Positions 22,741 through 34,700 are shown, numbered from the stretch's first letter. The stretch: 64,000 bases of DNA from Cristatella mucedo (GCA_009760855.2 WPIO01000082.1:1029001-1093000); one strand, 5' to 3'. Notes: generated from the sequence alone by a model not told the origin. Translations and numbers: made by a program.

Positions 22741-25107
22741 AGCATTAGATTAAGTAAAATCAAGTCTCCAATTAAAGCACAGTGGTTTTTCCGGTTGCAA
22801 AATATATTTTGTTGCATCAGCTGCGTCGGTGAACATAGAAATGTGGATGTGCAATATCTTCTTCCCTGTCTTACTAGCTTTTTTCTTCTGAAGATGTCTG
22901 ATCTCTCTGGAAAGGTAGGCAGAGCAAACTCAGGTCACAGCTCAGGTACTGGGGCAATGAATGAAGAGCGTGTTGATACGCATTGAGATGCTCGCTCTTT
23001 CCAGTTCGACGAGCGGAAGGGTCCGAGAAGCAAAAGTAGCAGTTGCTTGCTCGATCTTTTTGCTCCGCCGAATTCTCTCGATAGAAAACTTCACGGGTCT
23101 CTTTTCTTCCTTGTACCAGTCTGTATGACTTCCATCATTTTCTGAATACAAAACTTAAATTTTGCAAGCGCATAATACTGTACAAGAAATGCCTTCTAAC
23201 CAGAAGCAACTGTTCCCCTTACCTCCGAGTTCTCTTGCAGCTTTCGTAAGTGAAATTAGGAGCTCAGAGCTCTCCTTTATCCCCGAAAGGGATGTCAAAA
23301 TATTCTCTAAATATATAAAAGACACTAATGACAATTTCCACGGAGTATTTTTTTCGCTTTTATCTTTATAACTTGTAAAAGTACGTGGCAAAATGTAGCT
23401 GCTACGTGCACGCTTCCTCTTGATGCAATGTCAAACAAATATAGCGATAGACTATCCTTCTTATTTGTAGTAGCTTAAGCTACAATGCTTATTTAAGGAA
23501 CATTCACTGTTACAATTCAATGGATACACCGACAGCGTGTTATGTCCACCTAAGCCTTCTTAATAATTGGGGTAGAAATACAGCGAATGTTAGAGGTGCG
23601 AGCCTAACGTCTGTACTGTTGCTAACCGAAAGACTGTAGATTTTCAAAACATCGCTGTCTTGAAGACGGGTGCAAAGTTTTTAAGGAAATTAACCTTTTT
23701 CAATTTATTTTAGGTATAAGGGACTAGGAAAACAGTTTTTATGCAAGGATACAAACTTGAAATCTATTACTTTATGCATGAAGCTCGAAAAACTTTGCCG
23801 GAAGCAAACGCAATCTCTTGTCAATTACGACCAGTATACGTCCACACTGCTTTACAGAAAAAGATACATAACGCATAAAAACTGAATTCAGAAGCAAGAC
23901 GTTGAAGAATGCTCAGATTAAGGTGGCTATGTAGCAGTGTCAATCGCAGTTACATGACAAACGATTGTAAGAGATGGTGAGTATGCCTACCAGCATGCTC
24001 GCAACACAACGCCAAGATGCAGGACGCTAAAAAAAGTGAGAGAAACGCCGACATAAAGTATTTAGGTTATTTTTTAGTGAATAAACAGTATTCTCGACCT
24101 CAACCTGAAATTGTTAGTTATCTGGTCTGCAAAGACCAGAGTAACGCTTTAAACCTTCAACTGGACACTAACGCAAACCATAGATTCTTTGCCTTTTATA
24201 CTATTGTGCATCACATAGACCAAAAATGCAGTCAATGTTCTCGAAGCGCTAGCCTCCGCTAAGCCATTTTGGAATTTCTGTTTGCATAATGCTGATCGCC
24301 TACCCTCAATGAATCGGCAGCACAAAGATACTTTGCCAGCCCCAGACTGTCCCCAAATCGAATCTCATCATAATGGAAGCTCATGGGCATAATTAGTGCT
24401 CAAGGGAATAAGTAGTGCTAAAATAAAACGGGTGATTTTTATAATTAATTTTGCACACAGCGTCCTCGTTGGGGGAAGCATTAGGTGTTACATAGCCGGG
24501 GTAGTTCTGTTTAGGCTAACGTAGGAAGCTGTGGCCGCTGATAAGGGACCCCCGTAGTTAAAAAATGGGCTATTAAAATCTTTGAATAATGAACGTAGTG
24601 TTAAACAGTAACCAAATTGTGTTGGGTTCCAGCATCTAGCATACGCGTCATGTCATGCTCCTACCAGAGTGGGTTCTCGGACGTTTACATCGGCTGCCAT
24701 GTTGTGTTGCTACCGCAACGGCATTTCCGTTTCCGGCCTAGCCTCTGCTGACCGAAGTCCTTGAATGTACCCGCTGATTGCAGTATGGGTACCGTACATT
24801 TATCTCCAGTTATTATCTATAGATAGCATCCCGAAACTAAACTTCAGTTGCTGTACGAAAAGCGGCTGCTAGTCTTCCGCTCTCGACAGATGTATTCCAC
24901 CTGATGGATGTCGTTCTTAGTGCCACACAACGCTACTCAACAATACCTTGCAGATAAAAGAAAAACTGCAATATATTGGCTGCAGTGCATTATACTGATT
25001 TGGGTGATCATGTATATCATCAATATATATACTATAGCGAGGTTTTATTCCAATCGATCCTTGACTCATACCCAGAGTTTGCCGTCTAACATCTTTTAGC
25101 AACGATG
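22741..25107. other. No supported gene
   Basis: A minus-strand frame at 22942-23151 and a plus-strand frame at 23162-23371 look mildly coding in composition. Neither shows a known domain or a splice junction that joins to a neighbour in phase. The remainder is AT-rich and featureless. Confidence 0.4.
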
Positions 25108-25323
25108 TGTAACGCCGAAGGCTCGGCGGGGTAAGCTTGACCTGCCGCTTACCTAGCGGCGTAGCCTATCGCCTAATGCCGTTCGGTGCGCGCCTCCGCG
25201 CAATAAGCTGGCCGCCACGAAACGAGCGTTTCTGGCGCTGACCTGCTTACCGTTACTAAAGGGGGTCGTGAGTCCGCGGCGTGAATTGGAAGCAAGACAC
25301 ACAAATTGGGGATTTTACTGAAC

Positions 25324-25329
25324 TTTATT
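25324..25329 (-). promoter_or_regulatory. LTR poly(A) signal AATAAA
   Basis: The minus strand reads GCGAATAAAGTTCAG, downstream of the LTR tandem repeats in the direction of transcription and about 220 nt before the LTR end. Confidence 0.5.
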
Positions 25330-25377
25330 CGCAAGCGCACAAAGTCGCTGCGCGTCTAGTTCAGCTTTATCTCCACA

Positions 25378-25730
25378 CTCCTCGCACGTTCAACACTCTT
25401 GCGGAGGGAATACTCCTCTACACTAAGCGCGACCCGGACCCTAAACCCTAACCGGTGAACTAGGAATCCGTTCCCACCTGTGCCGAGGGAATACCCCAAA
25501 CACGCCAACTTAAACACTCGAGCGGAGGGAGTACTTCTCCACACTGAAGTGCGAACCGGAGTCTAAACCCTACCCGGTGAACTAGAACTCGGTTTCCACC
25601 AGTGCGACCGGAATACTCCACACACGCCAACTAAAGCACTCCTGCGGAGGAAATAATTCTCCACACTGAAGCGCGACCCGGAGCCTAAACCCTACCCGGT
25701 GAACTAGAGCTCCACACACGCCAACTACGC
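25378..25730. repeat. Three ~121-bp tandem repeats inside the LTR
   Basis: The anchor GCGGAGG recurs at 25401, 25522 and 25644 (spacing 121 and 122). Each unit also contains a CTAAACCCTA(A/C)CCGGTGAACTAG block and CACACGCCAACT. The last unit is incomplete. Confidence 0.85.
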
Positions 25731-26509
25731 CTAGCTCGCGCCGGCAAATCCCTATGCCGAGAGCACGTGCTAGCGCGCACACACACGACACAAAAGAAAC
25801 ACAAAACACGAAAGAACACACAAAATGCCAGCTCGGGCGCGATACGACCGTATTCGGTGGGGTTCCACCGAATCCTCTTAGCGCTGTCTCGTCTTGTTCC
25901 GTCCATCGTCGGCGGACAGCCCGCCCTCCTCCCTCGCTTTTTAGAGAAACGAGTGCCCGACGGCGTCGAGGCGCAGAGCCGGACCAAAGACCAAAAGACA
26001 CGAGGCAAAAAACCCAGAGCGAGCGTCGCTCGACTCTTAAATGCTTGGCTGAGACAATGGGGCAAGAGCTTAGTGGTATTGGGCCCGGACACCTTGGCCC
26101 ATTACGGAAAGGAATGACTACCGTTCCCAGGCCACTGGCAGGGCACCTCCGTCCAGCTTGAATGGCGAATGGGTTCCAGACGCTTCTTTCTTGGGAAGAG
26201 GGAAGGCGGGGGTTGACAGGCCAGCCAACATCTATCAGCAGCTTCCGCGAGTATCGGACCAATTCTAAAGGCCGAATCGCCGCTGCTCGTCTCCGAGCTT
26301 CCTGGCCTGCTCCTAAGCGCTTCCTCTCTAACCGCACAGACGCTCCTCTCTGGCTCACTGCTCCAGGACAAAGGGGCTCTAGCCCGCCGCCGAACAGCTC
26401 TTGTTCGCGCTAAAATTCAGCCAAAGCCAGCAGGGCGCTACAGATGCATATATCATCCACAGCAAAGATTTGGATACGGGATACGGCCATGGTCTAGATA
26501 AAAATAAAC

Positions 26510-26815
26510 GAGTAGAATACGCTGACAGTTTATGAAAAAGCTGCTGTTGAACAATTGTTGATGATTGAAGCTCCGGACGCGGAAAACGCTTCAGATGATG
26601 ATGCTCAATTTTCTTTCGCTGAGCGAGCACTCAAGCGACAACGTGTTGGAGGGAAGAAAGCATGCAGCATGTACATCAACACCCGCTTCTTGCTTCCAAC
26701 ATCAAATGAGGCGAATAAAAGTTTCTTCTGGCGAAGCGAGTTTTGTCTCCTTACCGGCGTAGTTTGCAACCCAGAACGTTGGAGGCGCTGTTTTTTCCGA
26801 ATAAAAAGTCACTGA
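26510..26815 (+). pseudogene. hAT transposase C-terminal remnant
   Basis: The open plus frame reads VYEKAAVEQLLMIEAP, then FSFAERALKRQRV and YINTRFLLPTSN. This block order (acidic linker, FAERALKR, Y-I-x-x-R-F-L-L-P-T-S-N) is the start of the C-terminal dimerisation domain of a common hAT transposase group. After LPTSN the sequence diverges, and the usual C-E-R-x-F-S and nucleic-acid-binding regions are absent. No hAT terminal inverted repeats were found. The remnant is sandwiched between two solo LTRs. Confidence 0.65.
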
Positions 26816-26927
26816 GGAATTTGGCTCTGGTTGCATTGGTAGTGAATGAAAAAGTCTCAGAGACAGCCAATGATAACGGTGAGAACGAACAGTAATTTGA
26901 AGATTATTGCTGAATGCACAGAAAAAA

Positions 26928-27601
26928 TGTACCCAGGCTGGGTTCGGTTGGCTGGGACCGGACGGCTATAGTGAGGGTTAGGGTCACCGGCTAGGCCGGG
27001 GTCGGACCTACGGCACGGCCGGATGTATGCGGTGACGTGAGGTCACCGGGGCTCTTGGGTACGGGAAGTTGGCCAAGTAAGTCATGGTGTTGGAAGCTCC
27101 CGGTCTCGCCGAGTTATGCACCTGAATTCGCGCAGGCGTGCTCCGGCGATGCTGCCACGCACGCAAGGGAATGAGTATACAAGGCCCGAGCGGAGCTGAA
27201 TAGCTCGCTCGTTGTTGACTTGTTTTTATTCCGCGTTCCCCGTGTAGCGTGTTCGTGACCCCCCCGTGTGTTGGCGTCTTTCGGTGGAAGCTTACGACCG
27301 TGGTAGTTGTCGACTCAGACTAGCCAGCAGTTACTCAGCCAGCCGGATTTTGGACGGCGTACGCTCGTACTGTTGGATTCGGAGTCGGTGCAACGTCTTG
27401 CGCCCCCGTAGTGTACTGTGTATAGGACCCTCCCTGTAGACTTGTTTAATTCACCTGTTGTTGTTGGCGCATGCGTTTTAAAGATGTTTAACCTGACGGC
27501 CGCTCGTCTTACCCTAGCTCGGCGGCATGGCGAGCGGCAGCGTGGCCGGAGTATGGCGTGGTTTGGCGGAATTAGCCTCTGACCGCTGGAACCCGGTTAC
27601 A
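26928..27601 (+). mobile_element. Solo LTR, 674 bp
   Basis: Begins TGTACCCAGG and ends CCGGTTACA, flanked by AAAAA on both sides (within 26922-26927 and at 27602-27606), compatible with a 5-bp target duplication although the homopolymer weakens it. Inside, a TATA-like GTATACAAG at 27175-27183 is followed by GAGC/GCTC-rich sequence, as in the LTR at 25108-26442. No coding region adjoins it. Strongly GC-rich against the flanks. Confidence 0.6.
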
Positions 27602-27618
27602 AAAAACATTGTAACATA

Positions 27619-27760
27619 CGATGTGCAATATATTGCATTGGTTGGAAAGACTATTACAATATATTATATTTTTTTGAATTGACTATTGCAATATATTGTA
27701 TTTTGGAATTAGACGTGGCAGTATATTGTATTTTGGAATTAAATATTGCAATGCATTTAC
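27619..27760. repeat. ~30-bp AT-rich minisatellite, about five units
   Basis: Units built on TATTGCAATATATTGTATTTTGGAA recur with 29-32 bp spacing (27619, 27649, 27681, 27711, 27741), starting 13 bp after the LTR's flanking A-run. Confidence 0.75.
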
Positions 27761-27994
27761 TGTTGAACATCGGAAAATTAAATACAATAACAATATTATT
27801 GTGGTGCCAAGTCCAAGCCATCTCTTTCAGTAGTGGAGTGCAGGCTTTCCTGTCAGTCGATCCACCTTTGCACACACTAAATAGTAGTACACACTAAATT
27901 GTTTAAAGTGGGTTCATTCTTTGTTTTTATGTGACAGTTGTGAACCGAAAGATGCGAGTTCATCAGTTTTCTACTTCGAAATGGGTACATCACC

Positions 27995-28130
27995 GAACAG
28001 GTTTGGTCCAGTGTTTAAGGTGCTCACCACGACCAATGTCTTGCCGAGGTGGTGGGCTCGAGCCCCGTGGCATACGTCAAACACCTGAATAGCGATTAAG
28101 TTCTCTTAGGGTGCTATACAAATGAATTAT
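27995..28130 (+). mobile_element. SINE1 copy
   Basis: A box GGTTTGGTCCAGTGTTTAAGG, B box GGGCTCGAGCCCC and tail GATTAAGTTCTCTTAGGGTG followed by CTATACAAATGAATTAT. One of the clearer copies. Confidence 0.8.
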
Positions 28131-28779
28131 ATATTTTAATAGATTACAAATAAATATGTCACTGTCCTAGTCATACTAGTCAAAGTCTGTGAAGAACTAT
28201 GGCTATATCTAAACATATAAGTCACAAGTAATTAAGAAGTAAGTTAAATATGACGGAGGAGATTCATGTTTTTTGTTTTGTCTATATCGCCATGTTTACA
28301 TGTTTATCTCTCTTGGTTTAATACGTTGGCACACGTTATATTAAACTAATAATTCATTCGCACAGCTTCTTCAGAAAATTTAATCTCTTCCTAGACACTT
28401 TATTACGCTGTAAAGGAAGCATGATAAAATGGTAAGTGCTAACATACACTGTATCAACGTGCAAGTATGGTTCCTGGTAGCCTGTGCAGTATCATCATGA
28501 GTAAGCGTACAGAGAAACAATTCTCTCGCACTGACAACATAGATATCAAAAGGCTTAAAGTTTTCCGATTCAAAAGTGACTTTACATGAAGAGGAGGGCA
28601 AATGCAATAGACAAAATGATATCTGCATGTGGTAAGATAAGCAGAATTTAGTAATAATAGATGATGGTGGCGTGCAGTTGTGGGGGGGAGGTTTGTAGCA
28701 CGTGCGACCCTTGATTTAAGTAGGGCCATGTACACAAGTTACAAGAGAAAATGAGTCAGTGCACGAATTCGGCGATGGG

Positions 28780-29060
28780 GGCGGTAGATAATAATAATAA
28801 ACTTGATACAGCGAACTCGGAGAACTCAATCTCTTTCTCAGCGCTTTACGTTTGCTGCAAAGTAAAACGCGATTGAACGGTGAGTAATATGATAAACAAC
28901 TTGATAAACAACATAAATAACATGGTTGGGGGTGACATGCACAGGGTCAGCATGCAAGTGTGGTTAGTGCCAGCATGCAGATTAGTTAGCAAAATGAGTG
29001 TTACAATTGCTCATAATGAGGAGAGACTGATTACGTGCCCACATAATCGAAATGAGATCA
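28780..29060 (-). mobile_element. LINE-A 3' fragment
   Basis: Starts with an (ATA)n tail and carries the terminal block and the 3' UTR (GGTGACATGCACAGGGTCAG, GCATGCAAGTGTGGTTAGTG). It is 5'-truncated before the coding region. The tail is copied antisense from the LINE-A 3' end. Confidence 0.75.
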
Positions 29061-29424
29061 GATAAGTCTTAGTTCAATGAAGACATGGTACCGGGGGAGG
29101 GGGCGATAGACTACTGCCACTATTGGCAGCTTGTTGTCTGATGAACTAAAAACAATAGATTGGAAAGACTGCTTCAAGAGGACTGCCAAACACTCGAAAT
29201 TGACAGATCAGCGGGCAATAACGGCAAATCCACTACCACTTTTGAATGATCTAGGGGCATGAAAGAAGGAATAGCCCATTAAGGTCCCGTTTCCCGTTTT
29301 GTTATTAATAGCCGTGCAGTTAACCGATTTCAGCCAGGTCTTGGTCAAGTCGACCAGGTCTCATTCATTGCCAGTAATTATGCCGCGTATTATTACATGC
29401 TTATTGCACGTTTAAATAAACAAA

Positions 29425-29454
29425 AACACACACACACACACACACATATATATT

Positions 29455-29504
<50 letters not shown>

Positions 29505-29508
29505 CAAG
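29425..29508. repeat. (CA)n(TA)n compound microsatellite
   Basis: About ten CA units run into more than 25 TA-type units. The overlapping open frames here are artefacts of the repeat. Confidence 0.9.
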
Positions 29509-29789
29509 TATGTGTATGCTTACTATATGTAATTTACAGTAACAACAAATTCTGCTTGTATATTTTTCATTACCTAAACTATTAATAATGCAAATAAATT
29601 CCACGAATAAAACAATTCCTAAATGCTAATATGCGGGAACATTACTTTCTTGTCCATAAGTATACCGCAATTATATGTTAGTGAACGCTAGCAGGTATTA
29701 ATCTGTCCTCAGTTATTGCTATCATTATGAGGGTTAGCATTTCCTTTTTGGTCAGTTTACGTTCGACCCTATGTATGTGTGTATGCATC

Positions 29790-30245
29790 TCCGCCTGTTA
29801 CTCCATAAAGCCATAAAGACAAAGTGGGTGTTACGCAGGAGAATTGTGTATAGCGAACTCACAGCCTAAGTGGCTTTCGGTACGCATTCGGTGGCCAACA
29901 GGTTTCATCTCACGCAGCAAAGAGAAAGTGGGAAGCATAGCAGAGTCAGAAGAGCAGTTAAGGTAGGGAGTAGCAGAGTAGCATGGAAGTAGCGCCCCAG
30001 GACCGCTGAAAAAGATGAGCCATAGTCGGCAGCAGGAGAGTAGTTGTCGTTGCGTACAAATTGTGGAAGTGAGTTCCACAGTCTAGGACCTGCTGAGCTT
30101 TGTAGTCATGCGTACATAGATGTAGCGGTTTCTCTTAAAAATATAGATATCTGTCTTTCGCAAAACGCGGGAGTCAATTGTGCTTTGCCGACATCGCAGC
30201 TAATTAAAAGACCCGTTTGCAAATGGCAACAAAGCTTAGGATAAT
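29790..30245 (-). mobile_element. LINE-B 3' fragment
   Basis: The minus strand shows LINE-B C-terminal coding: a degraded SFSAILSCY-like region, [20 protein letters not shown], and VGHRMRTESHLGCEFAIHNS ending at the stop near 29831. The short 3' UTR ends near GGAGTAACAGG. Truncated near 30245. Confidence 0.75.
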
Positions 30246-30289
30246 TTAATAAATAGCAAAATTTCTTATTGAAATCCAGTCTAAATTAT

Positions 30290-30830
30290 CTCCGTCTGAA
30301 ACTCCACAAAGACTAAGTGTGTGTAGCTTCGGAGAGCTTTCTGTAGCAACACAAATCCTGAGTTGCTTTCGGTACGCTTACAGTAACAACTTCATCTCAC
30401 CCAACAAAGAGGATATGCGAAGCATAGCTAAACAAGGAAGGCAATAGATGAAATAAGTAGCTTGACAGTAGCAGCTCAGGACGGCTAGACATGATGTGCT
30501 ACAGTTGGCTGCAGAAGAGTAGGCGTCGTTTTGTACGAATTGTGGAACTGAACTCTACAAAACAACTGTTTTGATCACCAACAATGTGTAAGCGAAGGAA
30601 TAGAGCAGCTCATTTATTGACCGTAGAGGGCACGAGGGCATGAAGAGGCAGAAACTGGTAAAGCAGCGCAGCTAGATATAAAGGAGCCAAGCCACGGTGG
30701 GTCTTAATGGTCAGCGTAAGAACTATAGTCTGTATATGTTGATAAAACTAGAGCCACCGCAGCTCATTCAGCAAAGGAAACACATGGCTGAACTACTGGG
30801 ATTTTCTTTTAGCTAGTTTGCAGCTATATT
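30290..30830 (-). mobile_element. LINE-B 3' fragment, second copy in tandem
   Basis: Same block order as the copy at 29790-30245 but more diverged. It extends further into the ORF, with relics of the H-x-x-P-L-x-x-E-L-R-W motif near 30790-30740. Same strand as its neighbour, about 50 bp away. Confidence 0.65.
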
Positions 30831-31410
30831 CATCTGCAGCTGCAGTTGCCGCCAACGCCAAGAAAGTGACGAATACTACATCGTTTTGGACGTGTACATG
30901 TCACTAGATATGGTTCCAAGTAGTTGCTTTATACGGTGATAGGAATTAAAAAGCCTTCCATTCTCTTAAAATTAAGACGACATGAAGCCATAAGTATGAC
31001 GAAATACTGTGGATAGAAAGCAGCCTGATCGATAATACTCCAGGAAGTCTGAACATAAACGAAGGCATTGTCTAATATAAAACATTTCTGCTATTGATTT
31101 TATTTAAGCAATGCTTTTATTTACTGGATACGACCATTGTTAATGAGGCACTTGAAAAACATTGATTGTCGTTAAGGTCACATTGCAAAAAATAAATGGT
31201 GTGATTTATTGATTGCCCCATTTTCTCGATGTGCAACTGCTGCGTAAGGTTTTCACCGCATACATTATTTGGCCATTCAGCAGTACCTACGTGGGACAAA
31301 GCAAGTGAAACAAGCCTCATAGAAAGGTGGCAATATGGCAGGGCTTTTCTGCTGACCGTTACCATAGCACATGCATGGTGCTGCAATCCTCCTGCAGCAA
31401 CAGAAGGTGG
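30831..31410. other. Region upstream of the PAN/fibrinogen start, no promoter identified
   Basis: No TATA box or known repeat stands out. CAATCCTCCTGCAG just before 31399 could be an acceptor, in which case a 5' non-coding exon lies further left. Confidence 0.35.
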
Positions 31411-31746
31411 ATGCAAATGGAACGGATCGCCATCTTTCTCCACTGCGTCGTGAGTTTCTATGTGACAGCAGAATACTTAGGCTGTCACTCGAGTTACTTT
31501 GACCAGGTTCAATACGTGGCATCTGAATTGGTCAGTCTGGAGAATCTGACTGCAGTCACCGGTGTTTCTCAGCTCCTGAAATGTACCATACTCTGCTTTT
31601 CGGAGCCGACGTGTAAATCTGTGATCTATGATCGAGGGGCCAGTTCTTGCTACATGAGTCCAACAACTTACAATTATGTAGCCTGCGGATTTGCGACTAA
31701 CTTCAGCTATGCTGGATTGAAGACTAGATGCACAGACTTTAACGAG
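31411..31746 (+). CDS. PAN/fibrinogen gene, exon with signal peptide and PAN module
   Basis: ATG at 31411, or 31417 two codons later; both give the same signal peptide. An in-frame ATG at 31327 would add a non-signal leader and was not chosen. The PAN core reads [20 protein letters not shown] and SSCYM. Donor GTAAGG after FNE, phase 0. Confidence 0.85.
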
Positions 31747-34700
31747 GTAAGGCATAATTCACCTGGCTCGTTGTTTATTGTTCTACCATGTTATATAATT
31801 TTTTTTTAATATCGCAGATAAAGCCACACGGTCTAGTACACGATCGCTATTTTCACTTCTTAACAAGAATTATTCAAGATTTTATCGAAATATATACTTC
31901 TATGTCTTTTAATACTGGTCAGAGCTGGTTAGGATTGTTATAAAATAGTTTAGCATGTAATGCGTAATTAGCCACCCACTTCAAATTTCTGTAGGAATCA
32001 ATTTCAGTGGAGAGGCAAATGAAGAGGTTCTGAATAATTCACACTCTGTTATCGGTAGAGTTTTGACTCCAATAATAACCAGTTTCTGCCTAACTTCCAA
32101 TTGCTGCTTTGCTTTGTTAATCATATGGGGCTTCCATATTGGAAGATTCCATAATCCCTTCAAAACTCGATGTGCAAGCCCAGATTGCTGTTAAAAAAAT
32201 TAAATAATGACATGAGAATGTGTGCCTGTATACCGATTAATGGCCCTTCAGCCTGTATATTGCCAGTAAGGACTATTAGAGTGGTGCGTGCCATATGCCC
32301 TTGAACTCCGATCAAAGGCATTTCAGCCTGTATAAAGCCAAGAAGAACGAGTATTGTGGTGCATGCCACATGCCCTAGTAATACGAGTGATGGCTATGTA
32401 GCTGTACATAGCCAATAAGAATGAGTAAAGTAGCGTACGCCACATGCCCTGGCATCTAGAACTGCCAGGTCTGCAGGTGTTTTGAATTCACTATACGATT
32501 TCTATTGTAGCTTTGGCCCAGTGGTTAAGGTGCTTTCTCCGACCAAGGTTTGGCCGAAGTCGTATTCCCCCACATAAATGAATTAAAAACACACCTTCCA
32601 ATAAAAAAGGGCGACCTTGTGCCTTTTATTTCACATTCAGTCAGATCAAAACGTTAATCAAAGTTACATGTTTTTGTAGCGTTATTATGCAAATGAATCA
32701 ATTAAAATTTGAAAGTTAGTAGTTTTGTAGACATGTACGATTAACCTGTCAATAGCTTTCACGAATCAGCCATATCTATATAACATACTCTCATTCACCC
32801 AATACCTTTAGTAATAGGACCGATCTTTTTTTGGAAAATATTAAAGCAGAATTTGGCGATAAATCTTGCCACGTCAAACTGATAGATCAAGGAGGTCATT
32901 TTTACCTTGTTCATTAGTGCCCTGATTATCAGAGTTCATTTGGGTTCCCATATGTAGATCATTTTATAGTGAAGTTCTAATAATAGCAATAATAATAATA
33001 CATTTGATAAAGTGCCCTCAGAGAACTAAATCTCTATCTATTCGTTTTACAATTGCTACAAGAGAAGAACGATCGATTTCTTAGTGGTAGCCCGCTCAAT
33101 AAGCAACAAGAATAAAATGGTTAGGGATGACATGCACAGGGTCAGCTACAAGTGTGTTTAGTGGCAGCATACAACGGCGGCAGCACGCACATGCACATAC
33201 AGGAAACATCAGTGGGGCCAACTGAATGCAGTGATAAATAGATGCGTTTTTAGTTTCTTTTTAAATGTGGACAAGTTGGAAGATGCCGTTACGCAGGTTG
33301 GGAGTGAGATTCCTGGCTTTGGAAGCATAGGAACAAAAGGCAGGGTCTCTAAAAGGTTTATTGTTCGTACAAGGTATATAGTAAAACACCTAGAGTCCAA
33401 AAAGTAGGTGGAACTATGCTTAGCCTGGTGGGGTGAAGATCTAATAGGTAGACTGGAGCAAAAGAAAGAAAGTGCTCGAAAGTGAGTAACAAAACCTCAA
33501 AGTCGATGCGTTGCCTGACTGGGAGCCAGTGCATGCTGGTGGGAAGTGGTGTGATGTGGCAACTTCAACGCTCACGATAGACAAGCCTAGCTGTAATGTT
33601 TTGCACCAGCCGTAAGCGCCCGATTGCACAGACCGGTAGACCAGTAAGCATTTAGGTACAGAAGTCAAGAAAGGATTTCAAAAATGCACGGATCAATTTA
33701 GATGTGACAACACTGTCTAAATAAGTGTGAAGTTAAGCAATGTCATTTAGCTTATCTGTGGTGTGCAAATCTAGGCTTTCTGTCGTGCTAGTAGTGCGTA
33801 TGGCCTTACCAAAATTGCGTGTTTAATTTTTGTCGTTGTATTTCTCAAGGTCTATTGAATAGTGAGAAAAATGTTTATGTACATATAACGCAAGCATCGC
33901 AGCTTGTCTCTCGGCAGGTGGTGAACTGTCAAACTAGTATGCTAAGTGCTCCACTAGCTGTATTGAAAGATTCATGGTCCGATTGTGGTCATAGAATTGG
34001 CGTAACTTTAATACAGCTAGCAGCGCGGGCCATGCCCTTTAGTTGTCATAAGGAGATCGTTCTGAGTGTAAGTACCCGTGGTACCATTCGCTCAAGCCAT
34101 GCCGCATATCTTAACGTCCGAACAGTTCAAGGTCACAATTTCTTGATGTGGCTTAAATGTTATAAGCTGTATAGTGATATTGCCGTAGTTCCGGTGTAAC
34201 AGGCCTGATCATACCCCAGACTTGAGTATGGCCATGGCAAAAAACGGTCGAGGTGGTATTTTATATCCATGGTCAAAACGGCCTAGGTCACTTTTTATAT
34301 GGGGTGTAAAATAAGCTAGGCCTAACTATACCCATCCAGGCAGGAATATTCCCCGTCAAAAAAATTATGCAGAGCGCAAAATTCTGTAACTATAACTAAA
34401 TCTTTAAATCTGCGGGTCTTCTGGGGGGGTGGGGTATCTGCCTACAGGCCTCAATTATGGCAGCCAACCACTTTATCTTGTCTTGTGAAACCTTAGATAA
34501 ATTTCAAGGAGACATCGCGACGGCATGGTGTGACTCAACGCTTGCATTAGGAGGAAGTTGATTTACGGAGTCAACCTCCTATGCCTAAAAAATGTCAGCC
34601 AAGATCAAGTGAAGGCATGTCATTTCAATCTTCGGAGCTGATTCATGTATTCCTGAACGCGAAGCAATAGCTTTTTGTATGATGAATATAAGAATGAACA

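Larger units (their letters stand above)
25108..26442 (-). mobile_element. Solo LTR, about 1.3 kb, minus orientation
   Basis: The block starts TGTAACGCC and ends GGCGCTACA on the plus strand (near-perfect inverted ends, TG...CA) and is flanked by GATG on both sides (25104-25107 and 26443-26446), a 4-bp target duplication. On the minus strand it has a TATA-like TTTAAG near 26040, a long R/U5-like region and AATAAA at 25329-25324, the layout of an LTR. It is GC-rich, unlike its flanks, and carries about three 121-bp tandem repeats. No retroviral-type coding region adjoins it, so it is probably a solo LTR left by recombination, Ty3/Gypsy-like by its TGTA...TACA ends. The long open frames inside it show no domain and are not counted as genes. 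Confidence 0.65.

Noticed and set aside
22942-23371. Adjacent frames on opposite strands with mildly coding-like composition (minus 22942-23151, plus 23162-23371)
   Set aside because: No domain. The minus frame offers no donor in the phase needed to be the missing LRRC72-like start exon, and the plus frame lacks a supporting partner exon.
25582-26358. 258-codon minus-strand open frame
   Set aside because: It lies wholly inside the GC-rich LTR and runs through the 121-bp tandem repeats. Frames are open on both strands, as expected from GC-rich composition, and no domain is visible.
25102-27625. Matching ACGATGTG at 25102-25109 and 27618-27625 as an 8-bp target duplication of one large element
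   Set aside because: The block between them divides cleanly into two LTRs with their own ends and flanking duplications plus a hAT remnant. The 8-bp match is better explained by chance and the minisatellite unit.
29397-29604. Open frames over the (CA)n(TA)n repeat
   Set aside because: Simple-repeat artefacts on both strands.
31327-31410. Upstream ATG at 31327 as the start of the PAN/fibrinogen protein
   Set aside because: It would place 28 polar residues before a clear signal peptide. The ATG at 31411 or 31417 gives a normal secreted start.
33819-34199. 126-codon plus-strand open frame
   Set aside because: No domain, no splice partner in phase with the fibrinogen gene, and the frame begins in decayed LINE-A flank.
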